From: Actinacidiphila sp. DG2A-62
Lineage (GTDB): Bacteria > Actinomycetota > Actinomycetes > Streptomycetales > Streptomycetaceae
NCBI RefSeq assembly: GCF_035825295.1
Contig: NZ_JAYMGI010000002.1
Span: forward strand, 1,714,001-1,778,000
Direction of reading: 5' to 3'
DNA: 64,000 nt
Shown here: positions 34,021 through 45,119 of the stretch, piece after piece
Numbering within the stretch: position 1 is the stretch's first letter
Layout of the letters: the number at the start of each line of letters is the position of its first letter
Program-made: the position numbers and the translations under genes
The notes under the pieces: model-generated
The model's input: only the letters and a program-made list of their open reading frames with translations
What the model was told of the DNA's origin: nothing
The model's database searches: none

Positions 34021-34893
34021 TCACCCCTCCCACGCGCAGGGGCGGGACCGCGGCGGCAGCAACGCCAGGTGCTCCTCCCTGACCAGGTCGAAGCGGAGCG
34101 CGAAGGCGACGAGTTCCTCGCGCTTGCCGCCGGCGAGCGCGCCGGACCCGCCCGCGTCGCCGCCGCCCGCGAGGTCGTCGCGCAGCCGCAGCTTCACCGA
34201 GGCCAGGTAGTCGATGTGGTAGTTGACCGCCGAACGCGTCAGGTCCGCGCAGGAGTCCAGGCCGCGCAGCCGCTCCAGCACGCCGCCGACGCCGGGCACC
34301 GCGCCGGTCGAGGCGTTGCGCAGCCGCGGCTCGCACAGCGCGAGCAGCACCAGGAAGTACTTGGACGTCGGGTCGAGCGCGAACGGCATCGTGGTGCGCT
34401 CGCCGCCGGCGGCGGCCTCCTCGCGGGCGTCCGGGTGGTCGTCCTGGTACGCGTGCTGCGGCGCGAACACCTTGAACGACGCGTCGGCGGCGTGCGCGGG
34501 CAGCAGCACCCGGGAGAACTCGAACGGCACGGGCGCGCCCAGCCGCCCCGGCGCGACCTTGATGTGCTCGCCCGCGCCCTCCATGTTCTCCACCACGTAC
34601 GTGGCGGTGCGGCTGTAGTTGGACAGCCGCCAGTAGTCCTCCGCCGCGGCGATCCGCCCGGCGCAGCGCGAGACGCCCGGGTCGTCGAGCCTGACCGGCA
34701 CCGGGCTGCCGGGGGCGCCCCGGCCGAAGTCGGCGGTCTCCCCCGGGCCGAGTTTCAGCAGCCGTGGCCGGCGCGACGCCGTACCGCCGCGTCCGGGGCC
34801 CGTGCCGGCGCCGGCGACGTCGCCGGGCCGCTCAAGCACGCCGCCGCGGCGGGTGCCGCATTCCTCCGGTAGTTGAACGATGACCGTGTCCAT
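34021..34893 (-). CDS. FHA-domain protein with C-terminal winged helix
   Basis: 290 residues. An FHA fold is suggested by DFGRG (55-59), GVSRCAGRI (73-81) and WRLSNYSRTATYVVENMEG (88-106), which carry the Arg, Ser and Asn positions that bind phosphothreonine. The C-terminal third (about 170-245) looks like a winged helix (PTSKYFLVLLALCEPRLRN; LTRSAVNYHIDYLASVKLRL). Such a layout reads a phosphorylation event and could act on DNA or another protein. ATG 34893 with GGGGGATGG upstream is preferred to a longer frame. It is the first gene of a pair with the membrane kinase-transglycosylase, the obvious candidate for its kinase. Confidence 0.8.
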   Translation of the reverse strand: MDTVIVQLPEECGTRRGGVLERPGDVAGAGTGPGRGGTASRRPRLLKLGPGETADFGRGAPGSPVPVRLDDPGVSRCAGRIAAAEDYWRLSNYSRTATYVVENMEGAGEHIKVAPGRLGAPVPFEFSRVLLPAHAADASFKVFAPQHAYQDDHPDAREEAAAGGERTTMPFALDPTSKYFLVLLALCEPRLRNASTGAVPGVGGVLERLRGLDSCADLTRSAVNYHIDYLASVKLRLRDDLAGGGDAGGSGALAGGKREELVAFALRFDLVREEHLALLPPRSRPCAWEG

Positions 34894-35039
34894 GACCCAT
34901 CCCCCGTATCGTTCACTCGGGTCACATTCGTTGCGCAGTGTTGGACGCGGCGCCACGAGGGCCGGTTGCTCGCGTTCGCCGGAATGGCCGATACGGGTTC
35001 ATCCCCACGGGTGAGGGGTCGGCGGTGTCCGCCTCGGGC

Positions 35040-36104
35040 TCAGCGCTGTCCGCGCATCCGCATGCCGACCTCGCCCTGGTCGGTCTCCCACCACGGCCGG
35101 GTCAGCTCGGGGACGGCGGGCTTCGCACCGGACGCGGGCCCGGGCACGGCACCGGACGCGGGCCCGGGCACGGCGCCGGGCGCCGCGGCGGGACCGGACG
35201 CGGTGCCGGCCGCGGGCGCGCCGCCCGCTCCGGCTCCGGCCTCGGCGAGCGCCGCCTCGCGGTCCAGCCGTGCGTCCAGTTCCGCGGTCTTCGCGCGCTC
35301 CGCGCGGGCCCACTCCAGGAAGACCAGCAGCAGGAAGGGCAGCGCGACCAGTTCCGCGAGGGTGAGCATCAGCCCGCCGCCGAGCATCTGGTCGTGGTGG
35401 ACGGACGGTCCCCAGGTGCGCGGATGCCCGGCGTACCAGTGGCCGGCCACCAGGGTGCCGCTGGTCATCACCACCAGGCCGGGCACCGAGTCGAAGAGCC
35501 CGTCGAAGAACACCAGCGCGGCGCGCACCGGGTGGGTGCACCAGCGCGGCAGCATCTCCTGCCGGGTGAGCATCGGCAGCACGAACAGGCAGCCGGTGAA
35601 GAGCAGTTGCAGGTGCATCAGCTGCCGGACGAAGCCGTTGCCGAGCGCGGTGGAGAAGTACGGCGTGAAGTAGATCGTCAGTTCGGAGGCGAGCACCAGC
35701 ACCGAGCTGACCAGCGGGTACGTCAGCGCGCGCACCGGCCGGGAGGCGAAGACGCGGCGCAGCCGGCCGTCCGGCGCGGCGAGCGCGAGCGGGTCGCCGA
35801 GCGCCAGCCCGAGCGGCGCGAACAGGTCCAGCAGGATGTTCTGCACGGCGGCCGGCCAGAAGAGCACCTTGTCGTACACCGCCAGTGAGGACATCGTGGC
35901 GACGGCGAGGGTGCCCAGGCCCAGGACGGCGAAGGCCGCCGTGCGCCACAGGGGCCACGGTTCGCCCGCGCGCCGTCTGCGCCGCACCCCGTAGCCGTAG
36001 GCGGTGCCGAGCAGCACGATCGCCGCCAGGGCCGGGACGTCGAGCTGCCAGGCGTCGAAGAACCGCGACCCGGTCAGCTCGGGCAGCGCTCGGGGGCTCG
36101 CCAC
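35040..36104 (-). CDS. Cytochrome c oxidase assembly protein, CtaG (caa3-type) family
   Basis: 354-residue polytopic membrane protein of the caa3_CtaG family, which helps assemble the copper centre of cytochrome oxidase. About seven hydrophobic segments, with conserved polar pieces between them (SSLAVYDKVLFWPAAVQNIL; LMHLQLLFTGCLFVLPML; WYAGHPRTWGPSVHHDQMLG). The C-terminal 90 residues are cytoplasmic, Ala/Gly/Pro-rich, with a repeated PGPASGAVPGPASGA. Start GTG 36104. ctaB at the left end serves the same enzyme but is far away. Divergent from nothing: it follows terC in the same direction. Confidence 0.9.
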   Translation of the reverse strand: MASPRALPELTGSRFFDAWQLDVPALAAIVLLGTAYGYGVRRRRRAGEPWPLWRTAAFAVLGLGTLAVATMSSLAVYDKVLFWPAAVQNILLDLFAPLGLALGDPLALAAPDGRLRRVFASRPVRALTYPLVSSVLVLASELTIYFTPYFSTALGNGFVRQLMHLQLLFTGCLFVLPMLTRQEMLPRWCTHPVRAALVFFDGLFDSVPGLVVMTSGTLVAGHWYAGHPRTWGPSVHHDQMLGGGLMLTLAELVALPFLLLVFLEWARAERAKTAELDARLDREAALAEAGAGAGGAPAAGTASGPAAAPGAVPGPASGAVPGPASGAKPAVPELTRPWWETDQGEVGMRMRGQR

Positions 36105-36218
36105 ATCCGCGCCTTTCCGTTCGTGGTGCCCGCGCCGCGCTCCCCCGCCGCCGCGCCGCGCGTCACCCGCCGTACGTGGTGCGACCGTACGGTCGGGGCG
36201 CGCGCCCCGTGCCGTCCG

Positions 36219-37218
36219 TCACCGGGCCACGGTAGACCTTTCGTCGCCCCGGTCCGCATCCAGGGCCTCGGCGGCGCGCTCGGCGCGGCGGGATGCGGCC
36301 AGGCTGGTCGCGGTGGTCACGGCGAGGACGGCGACGATCACCGCGAGGGAGACCGGCACGGAGATCTGCGGCACGTGCACGCCGGACTCGTGCAGCGCGT
36401 GCAGCAGCAGCTTGACGCCGATGAAGCCGAGGATCACCGAGAGTCCGTAGGACAGGTGGACCAGCTTCTTCAGCAGGCCGCCGATGAGGAAATACAGCTG
36501 CCGCAGTCCCATCAGCGCGAAGGCGTTCGCGGTGAAGACGATGTACGGGTCCTCGGTGAGCCCGAAGATCGCCGGGATCGAGTCGAGCGCGAAGAGCACG
36601 TCGGTGGTGCCGATGGCGAGCATCACCACGAGCATCGGCGTCATCAGCCGGCGGCCGTTCTCGCGGACGAACAGCCGGGTGCCGTGGTAGCGGTCGGTGG
36701 ACGGCACGCGTCGCTCGACCGCCTTGAGCAGCCGGTTCTCCTCGTATCCGGCGTCCTCGTGGCCGGTGCGGGCCTCCTGGATCAGCTTCCACGCGGTCCA
36801 GATCAGGAAGGCGCCGAAGAGGAAGAAGACCCAGGAGAAGGCGGCCAGCACCGTCGCGCCGGCCGCGATGAACACCGCGCGCAGCACCAGCGCTATCAGC
36901 ACGCCGACGAGCAGCACCCGCTGCTGGTAGGCCGCGGGCACCGAGAACTTCGCCATGATCAGCACGAAGACGAAGAGGTTGTCGACGCTGAGGGACTTCT
37001 CGGTGACGTCGCCGGCGAAGAACTCGCCCTGGCTGCCCGCCGCCGAACACCAGCAGGCCGACGCCGAACAGCCCGGCCAGCGCGACCCAGACGGCCGTCC
37101 AGATCCCGGCTTCCCGCACCGACACCTCGTGCGGCGTTCGGCCGACCAGGAAGTCGGCGCCGATCAGGGCACACAGTCCCGCGATGGTGAGCGCCCAGAG
37201 GGTGAGGGAGACGTCCAC
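36219..37218 (-). pseudogene. terC: TerC/Alx-family membrane protein, +1 frameshift
   Basis: Membrane protein of the TerC family (tellurite resistance and metal homeostasis; Alx relatives export manganese). From GTG 37218 (GGAGG upstream) the frame gives VDVSLTLWALTIAGLCALIG and VWVALAGLFGVGLLVFGGG; the remainder (EFFAGDVTEKSLSVDNLFVF, KFSVPAAYQQRVLLVGVLIA, LFALDSIPAIFGLTEDPYIV) is in another frame ending at 36219. Removing one base of the CCC at 37036-37038 joins them as GGGSQGEFFAG, giving about 332 residues, the usual length. The acidic membrane motifs DNLF and ALDSIPA are intact, so decay is not evident. The neighbouring TerD genes suit the family. Confidence 0.9.
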
Positions 37219-37364
37219 AGATCCTCCGGCAGATTCAGTACGTCCGCAAACGGTACACGAATTACCAAGGAATGGTAAAGCACGAGCCAAGTGTGCAGGC
37301 CAGGAGGGGTCGAGGCGGACAGCGGCCGGCGGAGGGACGCGGGCCACGCCGCGGCCGGCCGGGG

Positions 37365-39398
37365 TTACTGGGGGCGGCCCTGGCCGGCCGGGCGGGCCGC
37401 GGCGAGCCGGCGCAGCACCTGCGCGAGCACCTGGCTGCCGGCCGGCAGCTGCGCGGGCTCGTAGGTCCAGGCGTGCCCGACCCAGGGGTCGGCGAGGTGG
37501 TCGCTGGGCAGCGGGGTCAGCCGCAGCATCGACCGCCGGGGATCGGCCGCGGCGGCGGCCTGGTACGCGTCGAAGCCGGAGCCGTCCGCGGCGCTCTCGT
37601 CGCGCTCGGCCACCAGCAGCAGGTGCACCCCGGCCGCCGGGCCCTCGTCGGCTAGGTAGCGCAGCTGATGGACCGCGCGCTCGTCGAAGCCGTAGGGGTA
37701 CTCGTTGACGATCAGCAGCAGGCGGGCGGTGTCGAAGCCCGGCGGCAGCGCGTCGGCCGCGCCGCCGCGCAGCGCCATCTGCAGCAGGTCGACCCGCTCG
37801 ACCAGGCGGTCCAGGACCTCGCCGACCCCGGCGGCGCCCGGTGCGGGCGGCGGCAGCGGCAGCGCCCCGCCCGCGTACAGCGGCGCGAACGAGGCGGCGC
37901 CGGAGCCGGCCGGGTCCAGGACGTGCAGCGCGTAGCCGCCGGCCGGGTGCGAGGCGAGCAGCCGGGCGGCGAGGGCGACCGCGGCGTCCGTCGCGGCGCG
38001 CGGGTCCTCGCTGCCGTCCATCCACAGGCCGCGCTCCATCGGCAGCCGGGACAGCAGCGGGATGCGCAGCTCGGGCGCCTCGGGCAGGGTGAGCGAGCCG
38101 ATCCGCACGGCGTACGGCGGCTCCTGGGGCGCCTGGTAGGCGTGCCAGCAGGGGTTGTCCCAGCCCGCCAGCGACGGCGGCAGCGCGGGCTCCACCACCT
38201 CGGCCTCGGCGGTCAGCTGGGCGAGGTCGCGGTCGAGCACGGCACGGGCCTGGTCGACCAGCGCCATCTGCCGGAACTGCGCCTCCTCGCGCGCCGCCTC
38301 GGCCTGCGGTCCGCCGCGGGTGCGCGGGTCGGCGAGCAGGCGGTCGAGATCCTGTTCGTACCGCGACTCCGCGAAGTCCACGGCGCTGCGGTACGCCGCG
38401 ACGCTGCGGGTCAGGTCCTCGAACATCCCCCAGACCTGGTTGTACAGCCGCTCGTCCATGCTCCAGCCGGCGGCGTCCCCCGCGACGGGGGCGGGCGGCG
38501 CGCCCGCGCCGCCGGAGGCACCGGGGCCGGTGGGGCCGCCCGGCGCGGCGGTGGGCCCGGGTATCGGGCCGGGAGGCGTGGGGGCGGCCGGTGTGGCGGC
38601 GGGACCGGCCGGTCCGGCGGCCGGGGGCGCGGACGGGGGCGCGGACGTGCGGCGGCGCGGATGCCGGTAGTCGATGCCGGCGGAGGCACCGGCGCTGGGG
38701 GGCGGCGCGGGCGCCGGCCGGGGCGGCCCGGGGTGGTCGGGAGCGGGCGTCGGCGGCGGATGGGCGCCGGGGAGCGCGGACCGTGCCGGCCGGGGCGGTG
38801 CGACGGCGCGGGACTGTTCGTGCTCGGTGGCCCGGTGGATCAGCGCGGCGGTCGCGTCCGGCTCGGGGGCCCGCTGGTCGGCGAGCAGCGCGGGCAGCCC
38901 GCCTTCGTAGCCCTGGCCGACGGCGCGGACCCGCCAGCCGCCCTGCCGCCGGTACAGCTCCAGCGCCAGCAGCGCGGTCTCCGCGCCGAGGCCGCCGATG
39001 GCATAGCCCGCGGCCTCGGCGCCGTCCGGCGTGGTGACGGCCAGCCGCGGCACGGGCGCGGCGCCGAAGACGGCGGGGCCCGGGCGGCCCGGGGGCAGCG
39101 CGAGCAGCACGTGCACGCGGTGCACACGCTCGGGCATCGCGCCGAGGTCGACCGCCAGCCGGTGGTCGGCGGCGGCCTGCCGGGGCACTTCGACGCCCGG
39201 CAGCCGCGGCGCGCCGGGGTGGGCGAGCCAGCCGTCCCCGGCGGGCGACGCGGCCGCGTCCGGCCCGGTCACCGCCGCCCTGCCCTGCTCGTCGCCCAGG
39301 GTGATCGCGGCCACCACCGGGGTGCCCGCGGCGACCCTGATCTCCAGTCGGGTGCCCGGCAGCGGGTGGTTCTGCCCGCGGACCAGTTCGGCCGTCAT
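37365..39398 (-). CDS. Long TerD-family protein with degenerate ATPase-like C-terminal domain
   Basis: 677 residues. Residues 1-170 are a TerD-like domain (LVRGQNHPLPGTRLEIRVAA; GAETALLALELYRRQGGWRV; VGQGYEGGLPALLAD). About 195-325 is a long Pro/Ala/Gly linker; 325-430 is charged and helical, possibly coiled coil. The last 225 residues resemble the C-terminal half of FtsK/HerA-type ATPases (RLLLIVNEYPYGF where a Walker B is expected, then AGVHLLLVAERD), but the place of the P-loop reads WMDGSEDPRAAT without GK(S/T). So it probably does not hydrolyse ATP. Ter proteins act in tellurite and stress-linked membrane complexes. It follows the classical TerD gene. Confidence 0.82.
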   Translation of the reverse strand: MTAELVRGQNHPLPGTRLEIRVAAGTPVVAAITLGDEQGRAAVTGPDAAASPAGDGWLAHPGAPRLPGVEVPRQAAADHRLAVDLGAMPERVHRVHVLLALPPGRPGPAVFGAAPVPRLAVTTPDGAEAAGYAIGGLGAETALLALELYRRQGGWRVRAVGQGYEGGLPALLADQRAPEPDATAALIHRATEHEQSRAVAPPRPARSALPGAHPPPTPAPDHPGPPRPAPAPPPSAGASAGIDYRHPRRRTSAPPSAPPAAGPAGPAATPAAPTPPGPIPGPTAAPGGPTGPGASGGAGAPPAPVAGDAAGWSMDERLYNQVWGMFEDLTRSVAAYRSAVDFAESRYEQDLDRLLADPRTRGGPQAEAAREEAQFRQMALVDQARAVLDRDLAQLTAEAEVVEPALPPSLAGWDNPCWHAYQAPQEPPYAVRIGSLTLPEAPELRIPLLSRLPMERGLWMDGSEDPRAATDAAVALAARLLASHPAGGYALHVLDPAGSGAASFAPLYAGGALPLPPPAPGAAGVGEVLDRLVERVDLLQMALRGGAADALPPGFDTARLLLIVNEYPYGFDERAVHQLRYLADEGPAAGVHLLLVAERDESAADGSGFDAYQAAAAADPRRSMLRLTPLPSDHLADPWVGHAWTYEPAQLPAGSQVLAQVLRRLAAARPAGQGRPQ

Positions 39399-39507
39399 GC
39401 CGCAGCCCCCCGTTCCCCTCGTCCTCGGTCGTACGTGCGTGGCGGGCCGGTCCCGCGGCGGGCCCGCGGGCCGGTCGTGCCCGCGGGCGGCGCCGTCCGG
39501 CCGCGGT

Positions 39508-40086
39508 TCAGAGCGCGGGCAGGATCGCCGGGATCAGGTCCTTGAACGTCCGGCCGTTGGCGGGCGTGCCGATCGCGGTCATCGACCAGCCGCTCTGGCC
39601 GCGCTGCACCTTCGCCATGATCTGGGCCGTGTACTGGCCGCCGCCGGTGAGGGTGTAGCGGGCCAACTCCTGGCCGGTGGTCTCGTCGACCAGGCGGCAG
39701 AACGCGTTCTGCACCTCGGCGAAGGTCTGGCCGGTGAAGGAGTTGACCGTGAAGACGATCTGGTCGACGTGCACCGGCACGCGCTGCAGGTCCACCAGGA
39801 TCGACTCGTCGTCGCCGCCCTGGCCCGCGCCGCCCACCAGATTGTCACCGGTGTGCCGGACCGAGCCGTCGTCGCTGGTCAGGTGCTGGAAGAAGACCAC
39901 GTCCACCGGCTGCTTGTCGGCGAAGAGCACAGCGGAGGCGTCGAGGTCGATCTCCCGTGTGCGGCTGCCGAACAGTCCGCGGCGGGGGGCGGCCTGCCAG
40001 CCGAGGCCCATCCTGACCGCCGACAGAGATCCCCCGTCCGACTTGCTCAGGCTGATCTTCTGGCCCTTGGTCATGTTGACCGTCAC
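39508..40086 (-). CDS. terD: TerD family protein
   Basis: 192-residue single-domain TerD protein, the standard length. The start VTVNMTKGQKISLSKSDGG, then LGWQAAPRRGLFGSRTREID, LDASAVLFADKQPVDVVFF, and the calcium-binding type region DDESILVDLQRVPVHVDQIV are all typical. GTG 40086 follows GAGAGGGGAC; the longer frame adds only MRGDTH. Members bind calcium and are linked to tellurite, stress and differentiation phenotypes in streptomycetes. Upstream of the long TerD gene, same direction, 109 bases apart. Confidence 0.93.
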   Translation of the reverse strand: MTVNMTKGQKISLSKSDGGSLSAVRMGLGWQAAPRRGLFGSRTREIDLDASAVLFADKQPVDVVFFQHLTSDDGSVRHTGDNLVGGAGQGGDDESILVDLQRVPVHVDQIVFTVNSFTGQTFAEVQNAFCRLVDETTGQELARYTLTGGGQYTAQIMAKVQRGQSGWSMTAIGTPANGRTFKDLIPAILPAL

Positions 40087-40295
40087 GTGCGTGTCCCCTC
40101 TCACCGTTCACCGTCTGCGCGGTGTCACCCGTCCCCGTGTGCGCGGGCGTGTGCCCCGCACCCTAACAAGACGCCGCCGAAGCCGATCCCGGTTCGCTGC
40201 GGGGAGATTTCGGTACGCACCGGGCCGACCCCGCGGGGCGGACCCGGTCGGTCCCGCCACCGCGCCACATCCGCCCCAGGACCGCACCACAGCCT

Positions 40296-42392
<2,097 letters not shown>

Positions 42393-42603
42393 GACCCCCA
42401 CGGTACGACCAGCCACCGACAATCGGTCGCGGGACGGCCCGCGGCCCGGTTCTCGGGCGGGCGGGACGGAGGCTCGCGGGGCGGCGGCGGGACCGCGGGA
42501 CGGCCTACGGGGCGGCGGGACGGCTCGCGGGGCGGCGCGGGAGGAGGGCGGCGGCGACCGGGGCCGCGGACCGTTGTCGTACCCCCGGTCTAGCGTGTGG
42601 GGT

Positions 42604-43134
42604 GTGACGACGAACGCTGCGTGGACGGTGCGGGAGACCCCGATCGGGCCGCTGCTGGTGGCGGGGACCGGCGAAAGGCTGGTCCTGGTGTGCTTCCGGG
42701 CCGACCCGGCGACCGCGGGCCGGGCGGTGGAGTCGCTGGGCCGCAGGCTGGGCTGCGTCCCGGAGGAGGACGCGGAGCGGCTCGCGGCGGTGACGCGGCA
42801 GCTGGACGCGTACTTCGCCGGCGAGCTGCGCGCCTTCGAGCTGCCGCTGGACTGGTCGCTGGTCACCGGCTTCAACCGGCGGGTGCTGCGCGAGCTGGCG
42901 TCGGGCGTGCCGTACGGCAGCGTGGTGGGGTATCAGGACCTGGCCGACCGGGTCGGCGAGCCGGGGGCGGCGCGGGCGGTCGGCGTCGCCATGGCCTCCA
43001 ATCCCCTGCCGGTGGTCGTGCCGTGCCACCGGGTGATCGAGAGCGGCGGCGGGATAGGCGGCTTCGGCGGCGGCCTGGAGATCAAGCGGCGGCTGCTGGC
43101 GCTGGAAGGGGTGCTGCCGGCGCCGCTGTTCTGA
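42604..43134 (+). CDS. ogt: Methylated-DNA-protein-cysteine methyltransferase
   Basis: Suicide repair protein that takes the alkyl group from O6-alkylguanine onto its own cysteine. 176 residues with the active site VVVPCHRVI (acceptor C141) and the helix-turn-helix [20 protein letters not shown] that inserts into the groove. Start GTG 42604; no good ribosome site is present and TAGCGT (42591-42596) lies seven bases upstream, so leaderless translation is possible; GTG 42595 is an alternative. Divergent from uvrB, another repair gene. Confidence 0.94.
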   Translation: MTTNAAWTVRETPIGPLLVAGTGERLVLVCFRADPATAGRAVESLGRRLGCVPEEDAERLAAVTRQLDAYFAGELRAFELPLDWSLVTGFNRRVLRELASGVPYGSVVGYQDLADRVGEPGAARAVGVAMASNPLPVVVPCHRVIESGGGIGGFGGGLEIKRRLLALEGVLPAPLF

Positions 43135-43170
43135 CCTCGGCAGGTGGTCGCGCGTTCTGAGCGTGGGGAT

Positions 43171-43311
43171 CGGCCGCGGGCGCTGAGCGCGGGGGCGCGG
43201 GGGGCCTGCCCGCGGGGGCTTGGCGCCGAGGTCCGGCCGCGGGCGCTGAGCGCGGGGGGGCTGCCCGCAGGGGGGCTTGCCCGCGGGCCTGACGCCGAGG
43301 TCCGGCCGCGG
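43171..43311. repeat. Imperfect tandem repeat between ogt and the slipin gene
   Basis: CGGCCGCGGGCGCTGAGCG begins at 43171 and 43234, and a third shortened copy (CGGCCGCGG) at 43303. Each unit of 63 or 69 bases ends in GGCGCCGAGGTC or GACGCCGAGGTC. Almost all G and C, non-coding. Confidence 0.65.
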
Positions 43312-43359
43312 CGCCGCCCGCGCGCCCTGCCGGGCGGGGGCCGCACGCCGGGCGCGCCC

Positions 43360-43385
43360 CCGCGGCGGGCGCGCGCCCGCCGCGG
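43360..43385. terminator. Perfect 26-bp palindrome between convergent ogt and slipin genes
   Basis: CCGCGGCGGGCGC at 43360-43372 is followed by its exact reverse complement, ending two bases before the slipin stop codon. A very stable hairpin in both directions, likely a bidirectional terminator. Confidence 0.6.
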
Positions 43386-43387
43386 AC

Positions 43388-44437
43388 TCAGTCCTGGGCG
43401 CTGCGCGGGTCGGGGATCTGCGGCGCCGCCGCCTCGGGCAGCGCCGCGCGCTCGCCGTCCTCAGCCTCAGCCTTGGACAGGCCCTTGGCCAGGCTCCGCG
43501 GCGGGTCTGCGGCGGGCACCTCGGGGGCGGCGGGCCCGGGCCCTGGGACCTCCTGCGGGCTCACGCCCGGGGCGTCGGGCGCGGGAGCCCCGGCGCCGTC
43601 GCTCGCGCCGCCCTGGCCGGGGGCGCTGCCCTGACCGGGAGCACTGGGCGCGCCGGGCGCGCCCTGCGTGCCCGCGGCGCCGGCCGACGCGCGGTCGAAG
43701 AAGCGCAGCAGCTCCACCGGGAACGGCAGGACCAGCGTGGAGTTCTTCTCCGCGGCGACCTCGACCACGGTCTGCAGCATCCGCAGTTGGAGCGCCGCGG
43801 GGTTCGCGTCCATGGCCCGGGCGGCCTCGGACAGCTTCTGCGACGCCTGGAGTTCGCCGTCCGCGGTGATGATGCGGGCCCGGCGCTCCCGGTCGGCCTC
43901 GGCCTGCCGGGCCATCGACCGTTTCATCGACTCCGGCAGCGCCACGTCCTTGATCTCGACCCGGTCGATGTGCACGCCCCACCCGGTGGCCGGGGTCGAC
44001 AGCATCAGCTCCAGGCCCTCGTGCAGCTTCTCCCGCCCGGACAGCAGGTCGTCCAGCTCGCTCTTGCCGATGATCGAGCGCAGCGAGGTCTGCGCGACCT
44101 GGAGCATGGCGAACTGGTAGTTCTGCACGTCCACCGTCGCGCGTACCGGGTCGATGACGCGGAAGTACAGCACGGCGTCGACCCGTACCGACACGTTGTC
44201 CCGGGTGATGCCCTCCTGGGAGGGCACCGGCATGGTCACGACCTGCATGTTGACCTTCGTCATGCGGTCGATGAACGGCACCAGCAGCCGTGGTCCCGGC
44301 TCCTTGGGCAGCCGGTTGACCCGGCCGAAGCGGTAGACGACCCCGCGCTCGTACTGCTTGACCACCCGCATGCTGCTGGGCAGGACGATCAGGCCGAGCA
44401 CGGCTGCGACGATGATGAGCACGACGACGACTTCCAT
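43388..44437 (-). CDS. SPFH/band 7 domain protein (slipin type)
   Basis: 349 residues. One N-terminal membrane segment (VVVVLIIVAAVLGLIVLP) precedes a stomatin/slipin SPFH domain (VVKQYERGVVYRFGRVNRLP; GITRDNVSVRVDAVLYFRVI; QTSLRSIIGKSELDDLLSGR; then a helical ERRARIITADGELQAS). The last 110 residues are an Ala/Gly/Pro tail. Slipins organise membrane microdomains and often pair with an NfeD protease partner, which is not present next door. ATG 44437, with GGGGGAGCGGGG upstream, excludes the eight-residue extension. Confidence 0.92.
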   Translation of the reverse strand: MEVVVVLIIVAAVLGLIVLPSSMRVVKQYERGVVYRFGRVNRLPKEPGPRLLVPFIDRMTKVNMQVVTMPVPSQEGITRDNVSVRVDAVLYFRVIDPVRATVDVQNYQFAMLQVAQTSLRSIIGKSELDDLLSGREKLHEGLELMLSTPATGWGVHIDRVEIKDVALPESMKRSMARQAEADRERRARIITADGELQASQKLSEAARAMDANPAALQLRMLQTVVEVAAEKNSTLVLPFPVELLRFFDRASAGAAGTQGAPGAPSAPGQGSAPGQGGASDGAGAPAPDAPGVSPQEVPGPGPAAPEVPAADPPRSLAKGLSKAEAEDGERAALPEAAAPQIPDPRSAQD

Positions 44438-44647
44438 GTCCCCGCTCCCCCTTTGCGCCAAGGGAATGGTCCCGACGGGAGTGCGACGCGCCGCGGTGGG
44501 CCGCCGGTTCCGCGGTCGGGCTGGGTCGGCGCCGGGGCGGCCCGGCGCCGTTCGGTGCCGGCGCCGCCGGGGCGCCGGCCTCGGTCGGGGTTCGGCTACG
44601 GTCGGGGTTCGGCTTCGGTCGGGCGCCGGCGTCGTCGGGCGCCGGCC

Positions 44648-45013
44648 TCAGTCGCTGTCGAAGCGCGCCGCTGCCACGTAGTCCGGGCGCGGGTCGAGCG
44701 CCGCGGCGAGCCGGAAGTGGCGCTGCGCCTCCGCCGGGCGGTTGGCGCGCTCCAGGGTGCGGGCCAGTGCGAAGTGGGCGAAGGCGTTGGCCGGTTCGCG
44801 CTCCAGCACGATCTGGAACTCCAGCTCGGCCGGGCGCAGTTGGGCCGCCAGGAAGAACGCGCGGGCGCGCAGCAGGCGGGCCGCGGTGTTCTCCGGGTGG
44901 GCGGCGATCACGGGGTCGAGGAGCTTCACCGCGCCGCGCGGGTCGCGCGCGGCGAGCAGTTGCTCGGCGGCGCGGAAGTCGATGACATGCGTCTCGGGTG
45001 AACGCTCGGGCAT
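44648..45013 (-). CDS. Small tetratricopeptide repeat protein
   Basis: 121 residues forming about three TPR units (DFRAAEQLLAARDPRGAVKL; AARLLRARAFFLAAQLRPAE; AFAHFALARTLERANRPAEA, then AQRHFRLAAALDPRPDY). No signal peptide or catalytic motif; a scaffold role is likely. ATG 45013 has GAGGGAGG upstream, and the longer frame is not supported. Divergent from coaE. The 210-base gap down to the slipin gene is only GC-rich short repeats (GTCGGGGTTCGGCT twice). Confidence 0.85.
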   Translation of the reverse strand: MPERSPETHVIDFRAAEQLLAARDPRGAVKLLDPVIAAHPENTAARLLRARAFFLAAQLRPAELEFQIVLEREPANAFAHFALARTLERANRPAEAQRHFRLAAALDPRPDYVAAARFDSD

Positions 45014-45107
45014 GCCGCCTCCCTCGATCGGGCACGGGTGACGACTGATCGTCTGGACAGACATACCCAACGCCGCAGGCCGCGACACCATTCCCTGGTC
45101 CGGGCCC

Positions 45108-45119
45108 TACCCTGGGGGC
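45108..45119 (+). promoter_or_regulatory. Possible leaderless promoter of coaE
   Basis: TACCCT at 45108-45113 ends six bases before the ATG at 45120, the same spacing and context as at the MBL-fold gene (28181). GGGGG lies directly before the ATG, too close for normal Shine-Dalgarno use. The -35 is unclear. Confidence 0.4.
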
